The notes beneath the pieces were generated by a model, which was not told where the DNA came from, ran no database searches, and saw nothing but the letters and a program-made list of their open reading frames with translations. DNA of 64,000 nt, from the NCBI GenBank assembly GCA_903870275.1, contig CAIQCK010000062.1:1-64000 (forward strand), written 5' to 3'. The position numbers were made by a program, and so were the translations under genes. How positions within the stretch are numbered: position 1 is the stretch's first letter; each line of letters begins with the position of its first letter. Source of the stretch: an uncultured bacterium. Its GTDB lineage: Bacteria > Verrucomicrobiota > Verrucomicrobiia > CAIQCK01. This document shows, one piece after another, positions 16,780-26,207 of the stretch.

Positions 16780-18656
16780 CGCAGTTTGATCGCCCGTCCG
16801 TTGCGCATATCTAGCACCACCCGCGGTTTGTCTGTCGAGTGAAAATGAAACGCCAGCTCCTGTACGCCGCCGGCGTCGGCGCGCACGACTTCAGCCGTGA
16901 ACCGCGGCATGTCAATGCGCGCACCCGCCCGCTGCGCCTCGGGGGCCGCCGGATAAATGTCCTCGATCAGACTGCGCATGAACCGGCCGCCCTCAATGCC
17001 CACTCGCAGCGTGTCCGGCCCGTCCCACCGCGTCCAGGTCTGCGTCGTTCCAATGTGGTCGGGCAGGCACTCGGCGAAGAATTTTTCCACCGCGCCGGGA
17101 GGCTCGGCGGAACTTAGCGGCAGGACTTTGGGGCGGATGGTCAGGACCTGGACGTCGAGCGTCGGGTCTTGATAGAGCAACGGCAGCATGAATTCCATAT
17201 GAAACGCCGGCGGCCAGAGGTTCAGCAGGTAGAGCGACGAGCCGCGCGGCAGCGACGGCGCTTCCTGCCGGATTGACGCAATTTGCCGGCGCACGTAATT
17301 GGAGGGGAAGCCCCACATGACGTTCAGAAACATCGTCACCAAGGCGTAGCCCGTCACCGCTACGCCGACCGCGACCATTAACAGCCCGCGACGCGACAAG
17401 TTCAAGCGCGACCACCGCTGCGCCAGCCAGCCGGTGTCGTCGGCGCATTCCAGCAGCGCGCCCAGCATCAGACAGAAACCGAGCGACGGCACATAGAGAA
17501 ACCGTTGCGCCACCAGCAGCGGGAACGTCGGCGCCAGGGTCAGCACGGTGAACAACGGAAAGAAACTCCAGCCACGCCGATGGCCGATCAACCGGCGCGT
17601 TCCAAACCACATCGCCGCCAGGACCGCCAGACACGCCGCCGCCACCGGCAACCCGCCGGCTTTCCCGATCAATTCACCCGGATCAATCGGAAACAACGGA
17701 AATGGTATCAGCAGGTGCAACAGTTCATACACCGTGTTGAAAAGGACAAACGGTGCGAACGTCGCCGATAACGGATTGTGCAAATAGTTGCCGCCTTCGT
17801 TCATGGCCGGCACGCCCGCAAACGTCCGGATGTGCATCAGCAAATAAAGCGCCGCCATGACCCAAAACGCAGCATGCCGCGCCGCCAGCTCGCCGGGCCG
17901 CGGCCGGCGTTCGCCCGCGGCGTGGGCGCGGTAAAACTCGTAAGCCAGAAGGACCGCCGGCAAAACGATGGCCGACTCCTTCGCGCAGAGGGCCGTCGCA
18001 AACGCGAGGACCGCGCCCGCGTATTGCCAGGGCCGGCGCTGCCGCAGCCACCAGCCAAAAGCCGCGAACGACGCCATGAAAAAACAACCCGTCGCCACGT
18101 CGGCGTTGGCCGCCACCCATTGCACCGCCTCGGCGTGACTCGGGTGCGCCGCGAAGATCAGCGCCACCGCCACCCAGCGGCGGGAAAACAGCAGCCGCGC
18201 AATCGCAAATACCGCCAGCGACGCCAGCGCGTGCAGGGCCACGTTGATGAGATGGTAGCCCCACGCATCGAGTCCGAACGCGGCGCCCGCCAGTTTGTAG
18301 AGGAGCGTCACCATCGGACGAAAAAACCCCTCGCCTTGGACGTGATGCAGCCGTTGTTCGTTGAACCAGTAAGCCTTGAAATCGTCGCCGCTGTATTGCC
18401 ACGGCTGGAGCAAAGCCGACCACGGCGTCCTGGCCGCTTCGTGCAGGTGCCAGAAATCGTCTATCAGAAAATAATTGCCGAGCGAGTTGAAATAGGTGGC
18501 CATCGCCACCAATACGATCAGCAGCGAGGCCCAACGCTTGGACTGCACGCTGCGCTCGACGACACGCCTCACCATCAATCGGGCATCGGCCGCGCGCGGC
18601 AGCGGCTCGGCGATTGTTGAGGACGGCTTTGTTTCAGAAACATTGGAGGACGTCAT
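16776..18656 (-). CDS. GT-C-type polytopic membrane glycosyltransferase
   Basis: A 626-residue protein from ATG 18656. After a cytoplasmic, Ser/Arg-rich leader, about ten to twelve hydrophobic helices span residues 50-450. The first luminal loop carries FLIDDFWHL, the acidic pair expected of GT-C glycosyltransferases (PMT/ArnT-like), followed by a GEGFFRPMVTLLYKL segment. The last 170 residues form a soluble domain. GT-C enzymes move sugars from lipid carriers. The ATGA overlap with the hpnK-like gene suggests a role in glycosylating a lipid, perhaps a hopanoid, but this is inference. The donor and acceptor are unknown. Confidence 0.7.
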   Translation of the reverse strand: MTSSNVSETKPSSTIAEPLPRAADARLMVRRVVERSVQSKRWASLLIVLVAMATYFNSLGNYFLIDDFWHLHEAARTPWSALLQPWQYSGDDFKAYWFNEQRLHHVQGEGFFRPMVTLLYKLAGAAFGLDAWGYHLINVALHALASLAVFAIARLLFSRRWVAVALIFAAHPSHAEAVQWVAANADVATGCFFMASFAAFGWWLRQRRPWQYAGAVLAFATALCAKESAIVLPAVLLAYEFYRAHAAGERRPRPGELAARHAAFWVMAALYLLMHIRTFAGVPAMNEGGNYLHNPLSATFAPFVLFNTVYELLHLLIPFPLFPIDPGELIGKAGGLPVAAACLAVLAAMWFGTRRLIGHRRGWSFFPLFTVLTLAPTFPLLVAQRFLYVPSLGFCLMLGALLECADDTGWLAQRWSRLNLSRRGLLMVAVGVAVTGYALVTMFLNVMWGFPSNYVRRQIASIRQEAPSLPRGSSLYLLNLWPPAFHMEFMLPLLYQDPTLDVQVLTIRPKVLPLSSAEPPGAVEKFFAECLPDHIGTTQTWTRWDGPDTLRVGIEGGRFMRSLIEDIYPAAPEAQRAGARIDMPRFTAEVVRADAGGVQELAFHFHSTDKPRVVLDMRNGRAIKLR

Positions 18657-18766
18657 CCCACACGCTTTCGGTGCCGGCACTTTAGAAAAGCCGCGCCCTC
18701 CTTGCCAAGCGCAATTCTAACAACCTTGTAATGAAGCCCGGAAGACAAACGCCCGGTGTCGGGATT

Positions 18767-19942
18767 TCAGCTTTCCCCGCCGAGCAACCACAACGCCGTC
18801 TTCGCGGCGCGCGGGAAAACGCAGGCGGCCGACTGCGACTCGATTGCCGCGCCGAGCAGCGTCGCCTCGTCGCGCTCGGCAATCGGCAGCGATTTCAGCA
18901 GCGTGCAGGCTTCGCTCAGGCACAGCGTCTGCCGGATTTCCGAGCGTTCGCCGACAACGCGCGCGAGGTGAAATGACGCCCGCGCCGATCCGGACGCCGC
19001 CGTGATGTCCACCGACATCAACCGGCCCGGCGCGACTTTATTCTCGGCCTGGGCGAGCAGTTCCACGCTCACCGCGCGTGATGCCGGATCGGTAAACTCC
19101 GCGCGCATGCCGTCCGGCGCGGGCTTGCGGGCGGCCGGCGTCCATCGCAGCTGCCCGGCGAGCCAGCCGGCCAGAAGCGCCGCGGGCAGCGTCGCCGTCG
19201 GCCCGCCATCCGGCGTCGCGTAATGCACCGTCACCGTCTCGATGCCGCGCAGCGCGTCGCGAAGCGGCGGCGGATCGAAAAACTGCGCCGTCATCTCACG
19301 CCAATGACACATTGCGTGCCAGACCACGACGGTGGCCTTGCCGGCGGCGCGTTCGCGCAGACAGAGCCGCAAACTCGGCGCGGCGCTGGTCGTCCGCAGC
19401 GCCGGACTCGCCAGCGGTTCCGCGTGAACGACCACGCGGTCGGCCAGCGCGCACAACGCGTCGAACAGTTCCATCTCCGTGTCCGCCGCCATCGCCCACC
19501 ACAGCACCACCGGCACGTCCGGCTCCAGCAGCGGCCGCACCGCGCCCGGCACGCCGCCCGCGCCGCCCCGGCTGGTGTGGAGCGTGATGAGTTCGCTGCA
19601 CACCTGCGGGTTGCCGGGCGATGGCAGGTGGCAAAGCGCCGTGACATCGGCGGAGAGACCGGCGTCGCCGCTGGCGGAGTCGAGTTGCACCCACAGCACG
19701 CGGCAGGGAAACCGCGCGCTGAGTTTTTGGAGCGTGTCGGCGTGCCAGGCGTTGTTGACGGCGTCGCCGACGACAAGAAGATTGGCGAGACAAACGCGTG
19801 TGACCGCCGCGCTGGCGCCGGCGCTCGCCTGTTCCGACGCGGGTTTCCACAGCGCCGCCAGTTCGCGCTCGATGGCCGCCGGCTCCACCGGCACGGGAAT
19901 GCCGGCGAGGAACTGTTCGACCGTTGTGTTGTTCGTTGTCAC
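18767..19942 (-). CDS. opcA: OpcA-like glucose-6-phosphate dehydrogenase assembly protein
   Basis: A 391-residue protein. It has the OpcA arrangement: an N-terminal region with VCLANLLVV, a central alpha/beta part containing DVPVVLWW and the HxE-poor loop DRVVVHAEPL, and a C-terminal RASFHLARVVGERSEI segment. In cyanobacteria and actinobacteria OpcA allosterically activates Zwf. Here the gene begins 59 nt after zwf on the same strand, which strongly supports the call. The sequence is Ala-rich and typical of the local composition. Confidence 0.85.
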   Translation of the reverse strand: MTTNNTTVEQFLAGIPVPVEPAAIERELAALWKPASEQASAGASAAVTRVCLANLLVVGDAVNNAWHADTLQKLSARFPCRVLWVQLDSASGDAGLSADVTALCHLPSPGNPQVCSELITLHTSRGGAGGVPGAVRPLLEPDVPVVLWWAMAADTEMELFDALCALADRVVVHAEPLASPALRTTSAAPSLRLCLRERAAGKATVVVWHAMCHWREMTAQFFDPPPLRDALRGIETVTVHYATPDGGPTATLPAALLAGWLAGQLRWTPAARKPAPDGMRAEFTDPASRAVSVELLAQAENKVAPGRLMSVDITAASGSARASFHLARVVGERSEIRQTLCLSEACTLLKSLPIAERDEATLLGAAIESQSAACVFPRAAKTALWLLGGES

Positions 19943-20001
19943 CGTTTTAGCAGGCCGTGAAGCGTTTGCCGAATTGAACGCTCAACGCTCCACGCCTTCA
20001 T

Positions 20002-21585
20002 TCACAATCTTCGCCATTTTGCGCCGGTTCCTTCCATCAGCCGGTCCGCTTCCGCCGGTCCCCAAGTGCCGGCGGCGTAGTTCGGAAATCCCGGCGGCGG
20101 CGATTGCCGCCAGCCGGCGAGGATCGAGTCCACGAACCGCCACGCGTGTTCCACCTCGTCGGCGCGCGTATACAGCGTCGAGTCGCCGAGCATCGCGTCG
20201 AGCAGCAGCCGTTCGTAAGCCTCCGGCGGCTGCTCGCCGAACGACGAGCCGTAGCGGAAATCCATCTTCACCGGCTGGAGCCGCACGCGCATGCCGGGCG
20301 CTTTTGCCTCGAAGGCGAGCGAGATGCCTTCGTCGGGCTGGATGCGCATCGCGAGCAGGTTGGCGTTCGGCGGGAGGCAGGCGCCGCCCTCGGCCGCGAA
20401 AAGTTGTGTCGGCGCGCTCTTGAACTGGATGGCGATCTCCGTAACGCGCTTCGGCAGCCGTTTTCCGACGCGCACGAAAAACGGCACGCCGGCCCAGCGC
20501 CACGTGTCGAGCCGCAGGCGCGCGGCCACGTAGGTTTCGGTGACCGAGCCGGGCGCGACCGCTTCTTCCTCGCGATAGCCCTTGACGGCCTTGCCGAGAA
20601 GCGTGCCGGGGCCGTATTGGCCGCGCACGACCTGCGCTGCGGCCTCGGCGGACGAGAGCGGCCGCAGCGCGCGCATCACCTTCGCCTTCTCGTCACGGAT
20701 CGCGTCGGCTTCCATCGCCACGGGCGGTTCCATCGCCACCAGCGCGAGCAGTTGCATGATGTGGTTCTGCATCACGTCGCGGATGGCGCCGGCGGTGTCG
20801 TAGTAAGCGCCGCGCCGGCCTTCCATGCCAAGGTCCTCGGCGGCGGTGATCTGGACGTGCTCGATGTGCTGCTGGTTCCAGAGCGGCTCGAAGATGGCGT
20901 TGGCAAACCGCAGCGCGAGGATGTTCTGGACCGTCTCCTTGCCGAGATAGTGGTCAATGCGGAATGTCTGCCGCTCGTCCAGCACCGCGGCCGCCTCGCG
21001 GTTCAACGCCTGCGCCGAGGCGAGATCGCGTCCAAAGGGTTTCTCGATGACGACGCGCGTCCACGGACGCGCCGCCGCGGGGTCGGCGATGAGGCCCGCC
21101 GCGCCGAGATTCCCGATGATGATCGGAAAATAATCCGGCGACGTGGCGAGATAGAACAGCCGGCTGCCCCGCGTGCCGCGCCGGCGGTCCAGCTCGTCGA
21201 GCCGCTGCTTCAGCGACGCGTAGGCGGCCGGGTCGTCGAGATTGCCGGCGTGATACCCGATGGCCTGGCCGAAATCCTTCCACACCTCCGGCAGCGCCGG
21301 CTTCAGCCGCGAGTGCTGGTTGATCGCGTCGAGCATGTCCGCGCGGAACTGCTCGTCCGTCTTCGGCCGGCGCGCGAAACCGAGGATGGAGAACCCGGCC
21401 GGCAGCATGCCTTCGCGCGCGAGGTTGTAGAGCGCCGGCACCAGCTTGCGGCTTGTCAGGTCGCCGGTCGCGCCGAAAAGCACCACCACGCAAGGATCGG
21501 GCGCGGCGGCGCGCGGCATGGCTTCGCGCAAAGGATTGTCTTCGCTTGGCCCGGCGTCTCGTTCGCGAAGGCTTTCGGAGTTCAT
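20002..21585 (-). CDS. zwf: Glucose-6-phosphate 1-dehydrogenase
   Basis: A 527-residue enzyme oxidising glucose 6-phosphate to 6-phosphogluconolactone, the entry to the oxidative pentose phosphate pathway. The NADP-binding motif FGATGDLTSRKL starts at residue 37. EKPFG (181-185) and the active-site RIDHYLGK (209-216) are intact, followed by ETVQNILALRFAN. The first 30 residues are polar and longer than in many homologues; an internal ATG at residue 23 is an alternative start. It precedes opcA in a two-gene operon and supplies NADPH. Confidence 0.96.
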   Translation of the reverse strand: MNSESLRERDAGPSEDNPLREAMPRAAAPDPCVVVLFGATGDLTSRKLVPALYNLAREGMLPAGFSILGFARRPKTDEQFRADMLDAINQHSRLKPALPEVWKDFGQAIGYHAGNLDDPAAYASLKQRLDELDRRRGTRGSRLFYLATSPDYFPIIIGNLGAAGLIADPAAARPWTRVVIEKPFGRDLASAQALNREAAAVLDERQTFRIDHYLGKETVQNILALRFANAIFEPLWNQQHIEHVQITAAEDLGMEGRRGAYYDTAGAIRDVMQNHIMQLLALVAMEPPVAMEADAIRDEKAKVMRALRPLSSAEAAAQVVRGQYGPGTLLGKAVKGYREEEAVAPGSVTETYVAARLRLDTWRWAGVPFFVRVGKRLPKRVTEIAIQFKSAPTQLFAAEGGACLPPNANLLAMRIQPDEGISLAFEAKAPGMRVRLQPVKMDFRYGSSFGEQPPEAYERLLLDAMLGDSTLYTRADEVEHAWRFVDSILAGWRQSPPPGFPNYAAGTWGPAEADRLMEGTGAKWRRL

Positions 21586-21660
21586 GTGCGGAATGTAGCA
21601 GACGTTCGTGCAACCGGCACGCGCGATTCGACAACACAGCGATGATGGACTTGCCGCGGC

Positions 21661-23949
21661 TTACTTCTTTTTCCCGCCGGTGGCCTGGTTGATGACAACG
21701 CGCTGGCGGGACTGGGGCGAGGACCATTTGCCTTCGGCCACGTCGGATTCGGTGAAGGCGGCCATGAGGATTTGCTTCTCGGCGGTGCGCGCGAAATCAT
21801 AGATGAGATAAATCGTGCCGTCGGGGGCTTGCACGCCGTCGGGGTAGGAAACGCCGGCGCGCTCGTCAATCATCAGGCCGCCGCGCCATGTCTTGCCGTC
21901 GTCGTCGGAAAGGTGCGCGATGAGATGGGAGCGTTTCTTTTTGTCGGGCGGCTCGTGGGTAACGAGGAGCAGTTTGCCGGAGGCGAGGCGGCGGATGAAG
22001 AACCGCGAGTTGACGTGCGGGATGCCCGAGGGTTGGCCCTCGCTCCAGGTCTTGCCGCGGTCGGTGGAAACGCTTTCGCCGATGCCGTAAGCGGTTCGCA
22101 CGAGCACCCAGAGGCTGCCGTCGCGCCGCTCGACGATCATGTGCTCGTCGAAGACGCGCTCCGGCACCTGCGCCTGGCCGCGAAGGCTCCACGTCGCGCC
22201 GTGGTCGGTGGAGCAGACGGCGTTCGCGCCGGTCTCGCCGCCGAGGTTGTGGGCGTAGGCCATGTTTTTGAGGCCGGAGGCGGGACGTTTCCAAACGGCG
22301 ACGGGCAACAGCCACTCGCCGGTGGAGAGAACAACAGGCTTGTTCATCATGATGCCGTTGGCGATGCGGCGCGGCGCGGACCATTTCGGTTTTTCGTCGC
22401 CGGAGTTTTCCGTGGCGATGGCCCAGACGCCGGCGCGGCCGTCCCACCACGACACGCCCTGCGCCCAAAACAGCCAGAGCCGGCCTTGCGGGTCGTGCCA
22501 GAGACACGGGTCGAACGCGCGCACTGGCCCGGGCGGATCAATGACGAGTCTCAGCTTCGACCACGATTTGCCGTTGTCGCCGCTGGTGACGAGCACGACG
22601 AAGTTGTCGGGGCCTTCGCCGGTGCCGCCGCCATACCAGGTGGCCCAGAGGCGGCCGTTGGCGGCGCGCTCGATGCCGGGAATGCCCTGGAACGCGCGCA
22701 CGCTGTCGGCGTATTGCGGGCCGAGGTCGTTGTTGACCATCGGCGGCTGGAGCGCGGGATCGGCGGCGATCTTCGCGCCGATTTCGTCGAGTTCCTTCAT
22801 CGTGAAGCGAACGCTGACGATGAACGGCGACTCGCCGGCGATCCAGTGACCGTAGGTCGTCGTGACAAACGTGCCGTCGGGCAGCAGGTCCAGACCGGCA
22901 TAAGTGCAGTCGGCGCCTTTGTGGTTGTCCATCAGCCGCACGCGATACTGCCCTTCGTGGCCGTGGACGATGTCGTCGTAGGTGCCGACCCATCCGACCC
23001 AATCGCCCCAAGTCGGGCTTTCATGCGCGGTGTCGCGAAACGTGATGAACAGCCGGCCGTCGGGCGCGTAGCGGGCGACATGGCGGTCGCCGGTGAGCGC
23101 TCCGGGCAGTTCGCGCGGCTCGCTCCACGTCTCGCCCTCGTCGTTGGAAAAAATGACGAACGAGTTGAACTGCCGGCTGTTCTCGCGCAGCAGCACAGCG
23201 AGCTGTTTGCCGTCGGGCGAACGCACCACGCCCGGCTCGCACAAGTGCGCGGGCGGATGCGATGCGATGGCAACGGGCTGGCCCCACGTCAGGCCACCGT
23301 CGGCGGAAATGGTTTTATAGACGGTGAAGACCGGCGGCTTCTGCGATTTGCCGTCGGCGCGGATGAACCGGCCGTCGTCGTGAAAGAGCGCCATGTAGTT
23401 GCCGTTCCTGAGCCGCTCGACGCTGGCCATCGTGACGACGCCGCCGAAGTCGCCGATCGGTTTCAGTTCGCTCCACGTCGCGCCGTCGTCCTCCGACACG
23501 GCCATGCGGATCGGGTAGAGGCCGGAGAACATGATGAGCCGTTTTTTGCCGGCGGCGTCCGCGACGCGGTGGAGCGTCGGCACTTCCTTCGACGTGGCCC
23601 AGCTTGCCGGCGTCGGCAACCGTCCGGACCACGTGCGCCCGCCGTCGGTGCTGCGCTTCATCACGACCGCGCCGCGGCCGTGGCCTTTCGGATAGACGGC
23701 GATCATGGTGCGGCCGTCTTCGAGCAACACCGTGGTCGGGTGGCCGAGATACTGGCCGGGTTCCTTGTCCACGATGACTTGCCGCTCCGTCTGGCTCGCG
23801 AGGTCAATCAGCGGGATGCTGTAGCCGCGCGGCGGCGATTGCGGCGACACCGCGGGAGTGGCGGCGAAGCCGGCGACGCTGGCAACGGCGAGCAGCAGGA
23901 GAAGAGAGACGTTCTTGATCAACCACTTGTGGCAAATGTTCATGTTCAA
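21661..23949 (-). CDS. Secreted tandem-domain sialidase-like protein
   Basis: A 762-residue exported protein with a hydrophobic signal peptide (about 12-30). It contains two six-bladed sialidase-type propellers in one chain, about residues 45-390 and 400-750. Eight Asp-boxes are visible, four per half: STDGGRTW, SEDDGATW, SADGGLTW, SNDEGETW, then SGDNGKSW, STDHGATW, STDRGKTW, SDDDGKTW. Single-domain BNR hydrolases are the common form, so the doubling is notable. Whether either half is catalytic cannot be judged. It follows the ThuA-like gene by 114 nt on the same strand and may hydrolyse a terminal acidic or neutral sugar. Confidence 0.85.
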   Translation of the reverse strand: MNMNICHKWLIKNVSLLLLLAVASVAGFAATPAVSPQSPPRGYSIPLIDLASQTERQVIVDKEPGQYLGHPTTVLLEDGRTMIAVYPKGHGRGAVVMKRSTDGGRTWSGRLPTPASWATSKEVPTLHRVADAAGKKRLIMFSGLYPIRMAVSEDDGATWSELKPIGDFGGVVTMASVERLRNGNYMALFHDDGRFIRADGKSQKPPVFTVYKTISADGGLTWGQPVAIASHPPAHLCEPGVVRSPDGKQLAVLLRENSRQFNSFVIFSNDEGETWSEPRELPGALTGDRHVARYAPDGRLFITFRDTAHESPTWGDWVGWVGTYDDIVHGHEGQYRVRLMDNHKGADCTYAGLDLLPDGTFVTTTYGHWIAGESPFIVSVRFTMKELDEIGAKIAADPALQPPMVNNDLGPQYADSVRAFQGIPGIERAANGRLWATWYGGGTGEGPDNFVVLVTSGDNGKSWSKLRLVIDPPGPVRAFDPCLWHDPQGRLWLFWAQGVSWWDGRAGVWAIATENSGDEKPKWSAPRRIANGIMMNKPVVLSTGEWLLPVAVWKRPASGLKNMAYAHNLGGETGANAVCSTDHGATWSLRGQAQVPERVFDEHMIVERRDGSLWVLVRTAYGIGESVSTDRGKTWSEGQPSGIPHVNSRFFIRRLASGKLLLVTHEPPDKKKRSHLIAHLSDDDGKTWRGGLMIDERAGVSYPDGVQAPDGTIYLIYDFARTAEKQILMAAFTESDVAEGKWSSPQSRQRVVINQATGGKKK

Positions 23950-24063
23950 TCTTCAAAGAAACTCCAAGAACCAATCTCCAAACTGTTGTTTGGAGCTCGG
24001 AGTTTGGAATTGTTACTTCTTTGCTCTTGCTGCGCGATCCGGCCGCGACAGCCAACCGCCGCT

Positions 24064-24924
24064 TTACTTCGCGCCAGCCGGCCCGTAGCCCGCCTTCGGT
24101 TTGCCGTTGGCATCAAGCTTGTCACAGGCCCAGAGCAGGCCGCGCGTGACCAGGTCGAGATAGCGGGCGTCGGCGACGGTGATGTTGTTGTGGCCGATGG
24201 TCGTGCTGAAGACGCGGGTCTTGCCGTTGTAGGTGTTGGTCCACGCGACAACCCAGTTGGTTTCCTTCTCGGTGACTTCCCCGGTGCTCTTGTTCTTCTG
24301 CTTCGCAATCTGTTTGCCCATCGCGAGCGCATGGGCGTTGTCGAGGACCTTGATGTTGTTGTAGTGCTCCTCGTTGATGGTCACCCAATCGGCGAGGCCG
24401 CGCACGATGGGATGATTCTGGTCCACGAAACTGATGGCGATCGGCGCCTGCGGGCCGTGGCCGCTCGATTGAAGGCCGAGGTAGTCGAACCAAAGCGCGC
24501 GTTGCGAGCCGGGCGTGGTGGCTTCGTTGGGGTTGCCGATGCGGTAGCAATGCATCGCGCAATGAAGGTTCACGCCGGGGATGCCGTCGCGGTGCGGCTT
24601 GAGCACGCCTTCGATCACGGCGGGATCGGCGATGCCCGCGGCGCACTCATCGTGAATGATGACATCGTAGCCGGTGGCGTAGTCGGGCTTGCCGTAGAAC
24701 GGGAACGGCGGTTTGACGCTCTTGTCCTCGGAATAAACGATGTCCACGACGACGTTGGCGCGCTCCTCGATGCCCTTCTTGAGAATGTCCTTCTGCGTCT
24801 TGTAGTCGTGGCAACAACCGCCGGCGATCAACAGCGCCTTGAGCGATTTCGGCGCGTCGGCGGCAAACACGGAGCTACACGCCTGGACGGCGACGAGGAT
24901 GCAAATGCAAAGGAATCGGTTCAC
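24064..24924 (-). CDS. Secreted ThuA-like domain protein
   Basis: A 286-residue protein. GTG 24924 is chosen because AAAAGGA lies 9 nt upstream and the resulting N-terminus (VNRFLCICILVAVQAC...FAAD) is a clean signal peptide. The much longer open frame to 25944 is antisense to an alcohol dehydrogenase and is not coding. The fold is class I glutamine amidotransferase-like: KALLIAGGCCHDYKTQ, YDVIIHDECAAG, NLHCAMHCYR and a terminal ARYLDLVTRGLLWAC. ThuA domains are linked to disaccharide use, with unproven chemistry. A Cys at CAAG and the HCAMH cluster are potential functional residues. Confidence 0.8.
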   Translation of the reverse strand: MNRFLCICILVAVQACSSVFAADAPKSLKALLIAGGCCHDYKTQKDILKKGIEERANVVVDIVYSEDKSVKPPFPFYGKPDYATGYDVIIHDECAAGIADPAVIEGVLKPHRDGIPGVNLHCAMHCYRIGNPNEATTPGSQRALWFDYLGLQSSGHGPQAPIAISFVDQNHPIVRGLADWVTINEEHYNNIKVLDNAHALAMGKQIAKQKNKSTGEVTEKETNWVVAWTNTYNGKTRVFSTTIGHNNITVADARYLDLVTRGLLWACDKLDANGKPKAGYGPAGAK

Positions 24925-25095
24925 AGGATTGGGTCCTTTTCGTTTTTTCAGTTTTCTTTGGCGCTCTAACCATCGGCGCATCAAAACCGCGCCGGCGCGG
25001 TGGAGAAGACATTTTCCGGCGGCAAAACTCAAGCGGAAAGAAGACGCGCCGCGTTTTCTTGCGCGAGGTTTGGCGGCCATGTAGATTCCGCCTCC

Positions 25096-26121
25096 ATGAA
25101 GGCGGTTTTTTTCAAGGAGCTTGGAGGACCGGAGAAGCTGCAGGCCGGTGACATGCCGGAGCCGAAGATCGGGCCGGACGAGGTGCTGGTGCGCGTGCGG
25201 GCGTGCGCGCTCAATCACCTGGACATCTGGGTGCGACAGGGGCTGGGCATCTCCATCGAAATGCCGCACATCAGCGGCAGCGACATCGCCGGCGAGGTGG
25301 CCGATGTCGGCGAAAACGTGAAGCATCTGCGCGCCGGCCAGCACGTGGTGATCGCGCCGGGAATCAGTTGCGGGCAGTGCGAACATTGCGTCAGCGGCAA
25401 CGACAGCCAGTGCGCCGCCTTTGACATCATGGGCATGCGACGGCAGGGCGGCTACGCGGGATTCGCCAAGGCGCACGTCAAGGACGTGCATCCGGTGTCG
25501 GACCGGCTCGGCTTCGAGGAGTGGGCCGCGGTTCCGCTGGTGTTCCTGACGGCGTGGCACATGCTGGTGACGCGCGCCCGGCTCGCGCCAGGCGAAACCG
25601 TGCTGGTGCACGCCGCCGGCAGCGGCGTCGGGTCGGCGGCAATCCAGGTGGCCAAGCTCTGCGGCGCGCGCGTGTTGACGACGGCGGGCAGCGACGAGAA
25701 GCTCGATCTCGGCAAACGGCTCGGCGCGGACGTGTGCATCAACTACAACCGGGAGGATTTTTCGGCGCGAGTGATGAAGGAAACGGACGGGCACGGCGTG
25801 AACGTGGTCTTCGAGCACATCGGGGCGGAGATGTGGCCAAAGAATCTGCGCTGCCTGGCGCGCGGCGGGCGGATGGTGTTTTGCGGCACGACCGCCGGCG
25901 CGGATGCGCAGTTGAATGTCCGCCTGATGTATCTGTTCCAGCACGCGATCATCGGCTGTTACATGGGCGGCAAGCGGGAGTTCATCGAAGTGTTGAGGCA
26001 GGTCGAGGCCGGCAGGCTGCGGCCGGTGGTGGACCGGCGCTTTGCGCTGGCCGATGCGGCGCTCGCGCAGCAGCGAATGCTCGACCGAAAGAACCTCGGC
26101 AAGATTGTGCTGGTGATTTAG
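25096..26121 (+). CDS. Zinc-dependent alcohol dehydrogenase (MDR family)
   Basis: A 341-residue medium-chain dehydrogenase. ATG 25096 is the natural start; upstream codons cover the leader of the divergent ThuA gene. GroES-like domain: NHLDIWVRQG, SGSDIAGEVADVG, and four structural-zinc cysteines in SCGQCEHCVSGNDSQC. Rossmann domain: VHAAGSGVGSAAIQVAKLCGA for NAD(P). The usual catalytic Cys is replaced by N/H (ALNHLD), as in quinone-reductase-like or zinc-poor members, so the catalytic zinc may be absent. The substrate is unknown. It is the first of three close genes with sufT and the phosphorylase. Confidence 0.88.
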   Translation: MKAVFFKELGGPEKLQAGDMPEPKIGPDEVLVRVRACALNHLDIWVRQGLGISIEMPHISGSDIAGEVADVGENVKHLRAGQHVVIAPGISCGQCEHCVSGNDSQCAAFDIMGMRRQGGYAGFAKAHVKDVHPVSDRLGFEEWAAVPLVFLTAWHMLVTRARLAPGETVLVHAAGSGVGSAAIQVAKLCGARVLTTAGSDEKLDLGKRLGADVCINYNREDFSARVMKETDGHGVNVVFEHIGAEMWPKNLRCLARGGRMVFCGTTAGADAQLNVRLMYLFQHAIIGCYMGGKREFIEVLRQVEAGRLRPVVDRRFALADAALAQQRMLDRKNLGKIVLVI

Positions 26122-26207
26122 GAAATCGCGCCGGCGGAACGGCGAGGTTCGCGCTGGCCTCGGAGCCGTCGTGGCGTTAAGGTTCGCCCGATCAAACGAA
26201 AGGCAAC

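Noticed and set aside
24925..25944. Long N-terminal extension of the ThuA-like gene on the minus strand
   Set aside because: It is antisense to the well-supported zinc alcohol dehydrogenase and is His/Arg-rich. The GTG at 24924 has a proper Shine-Dalgarno and signal peptide.
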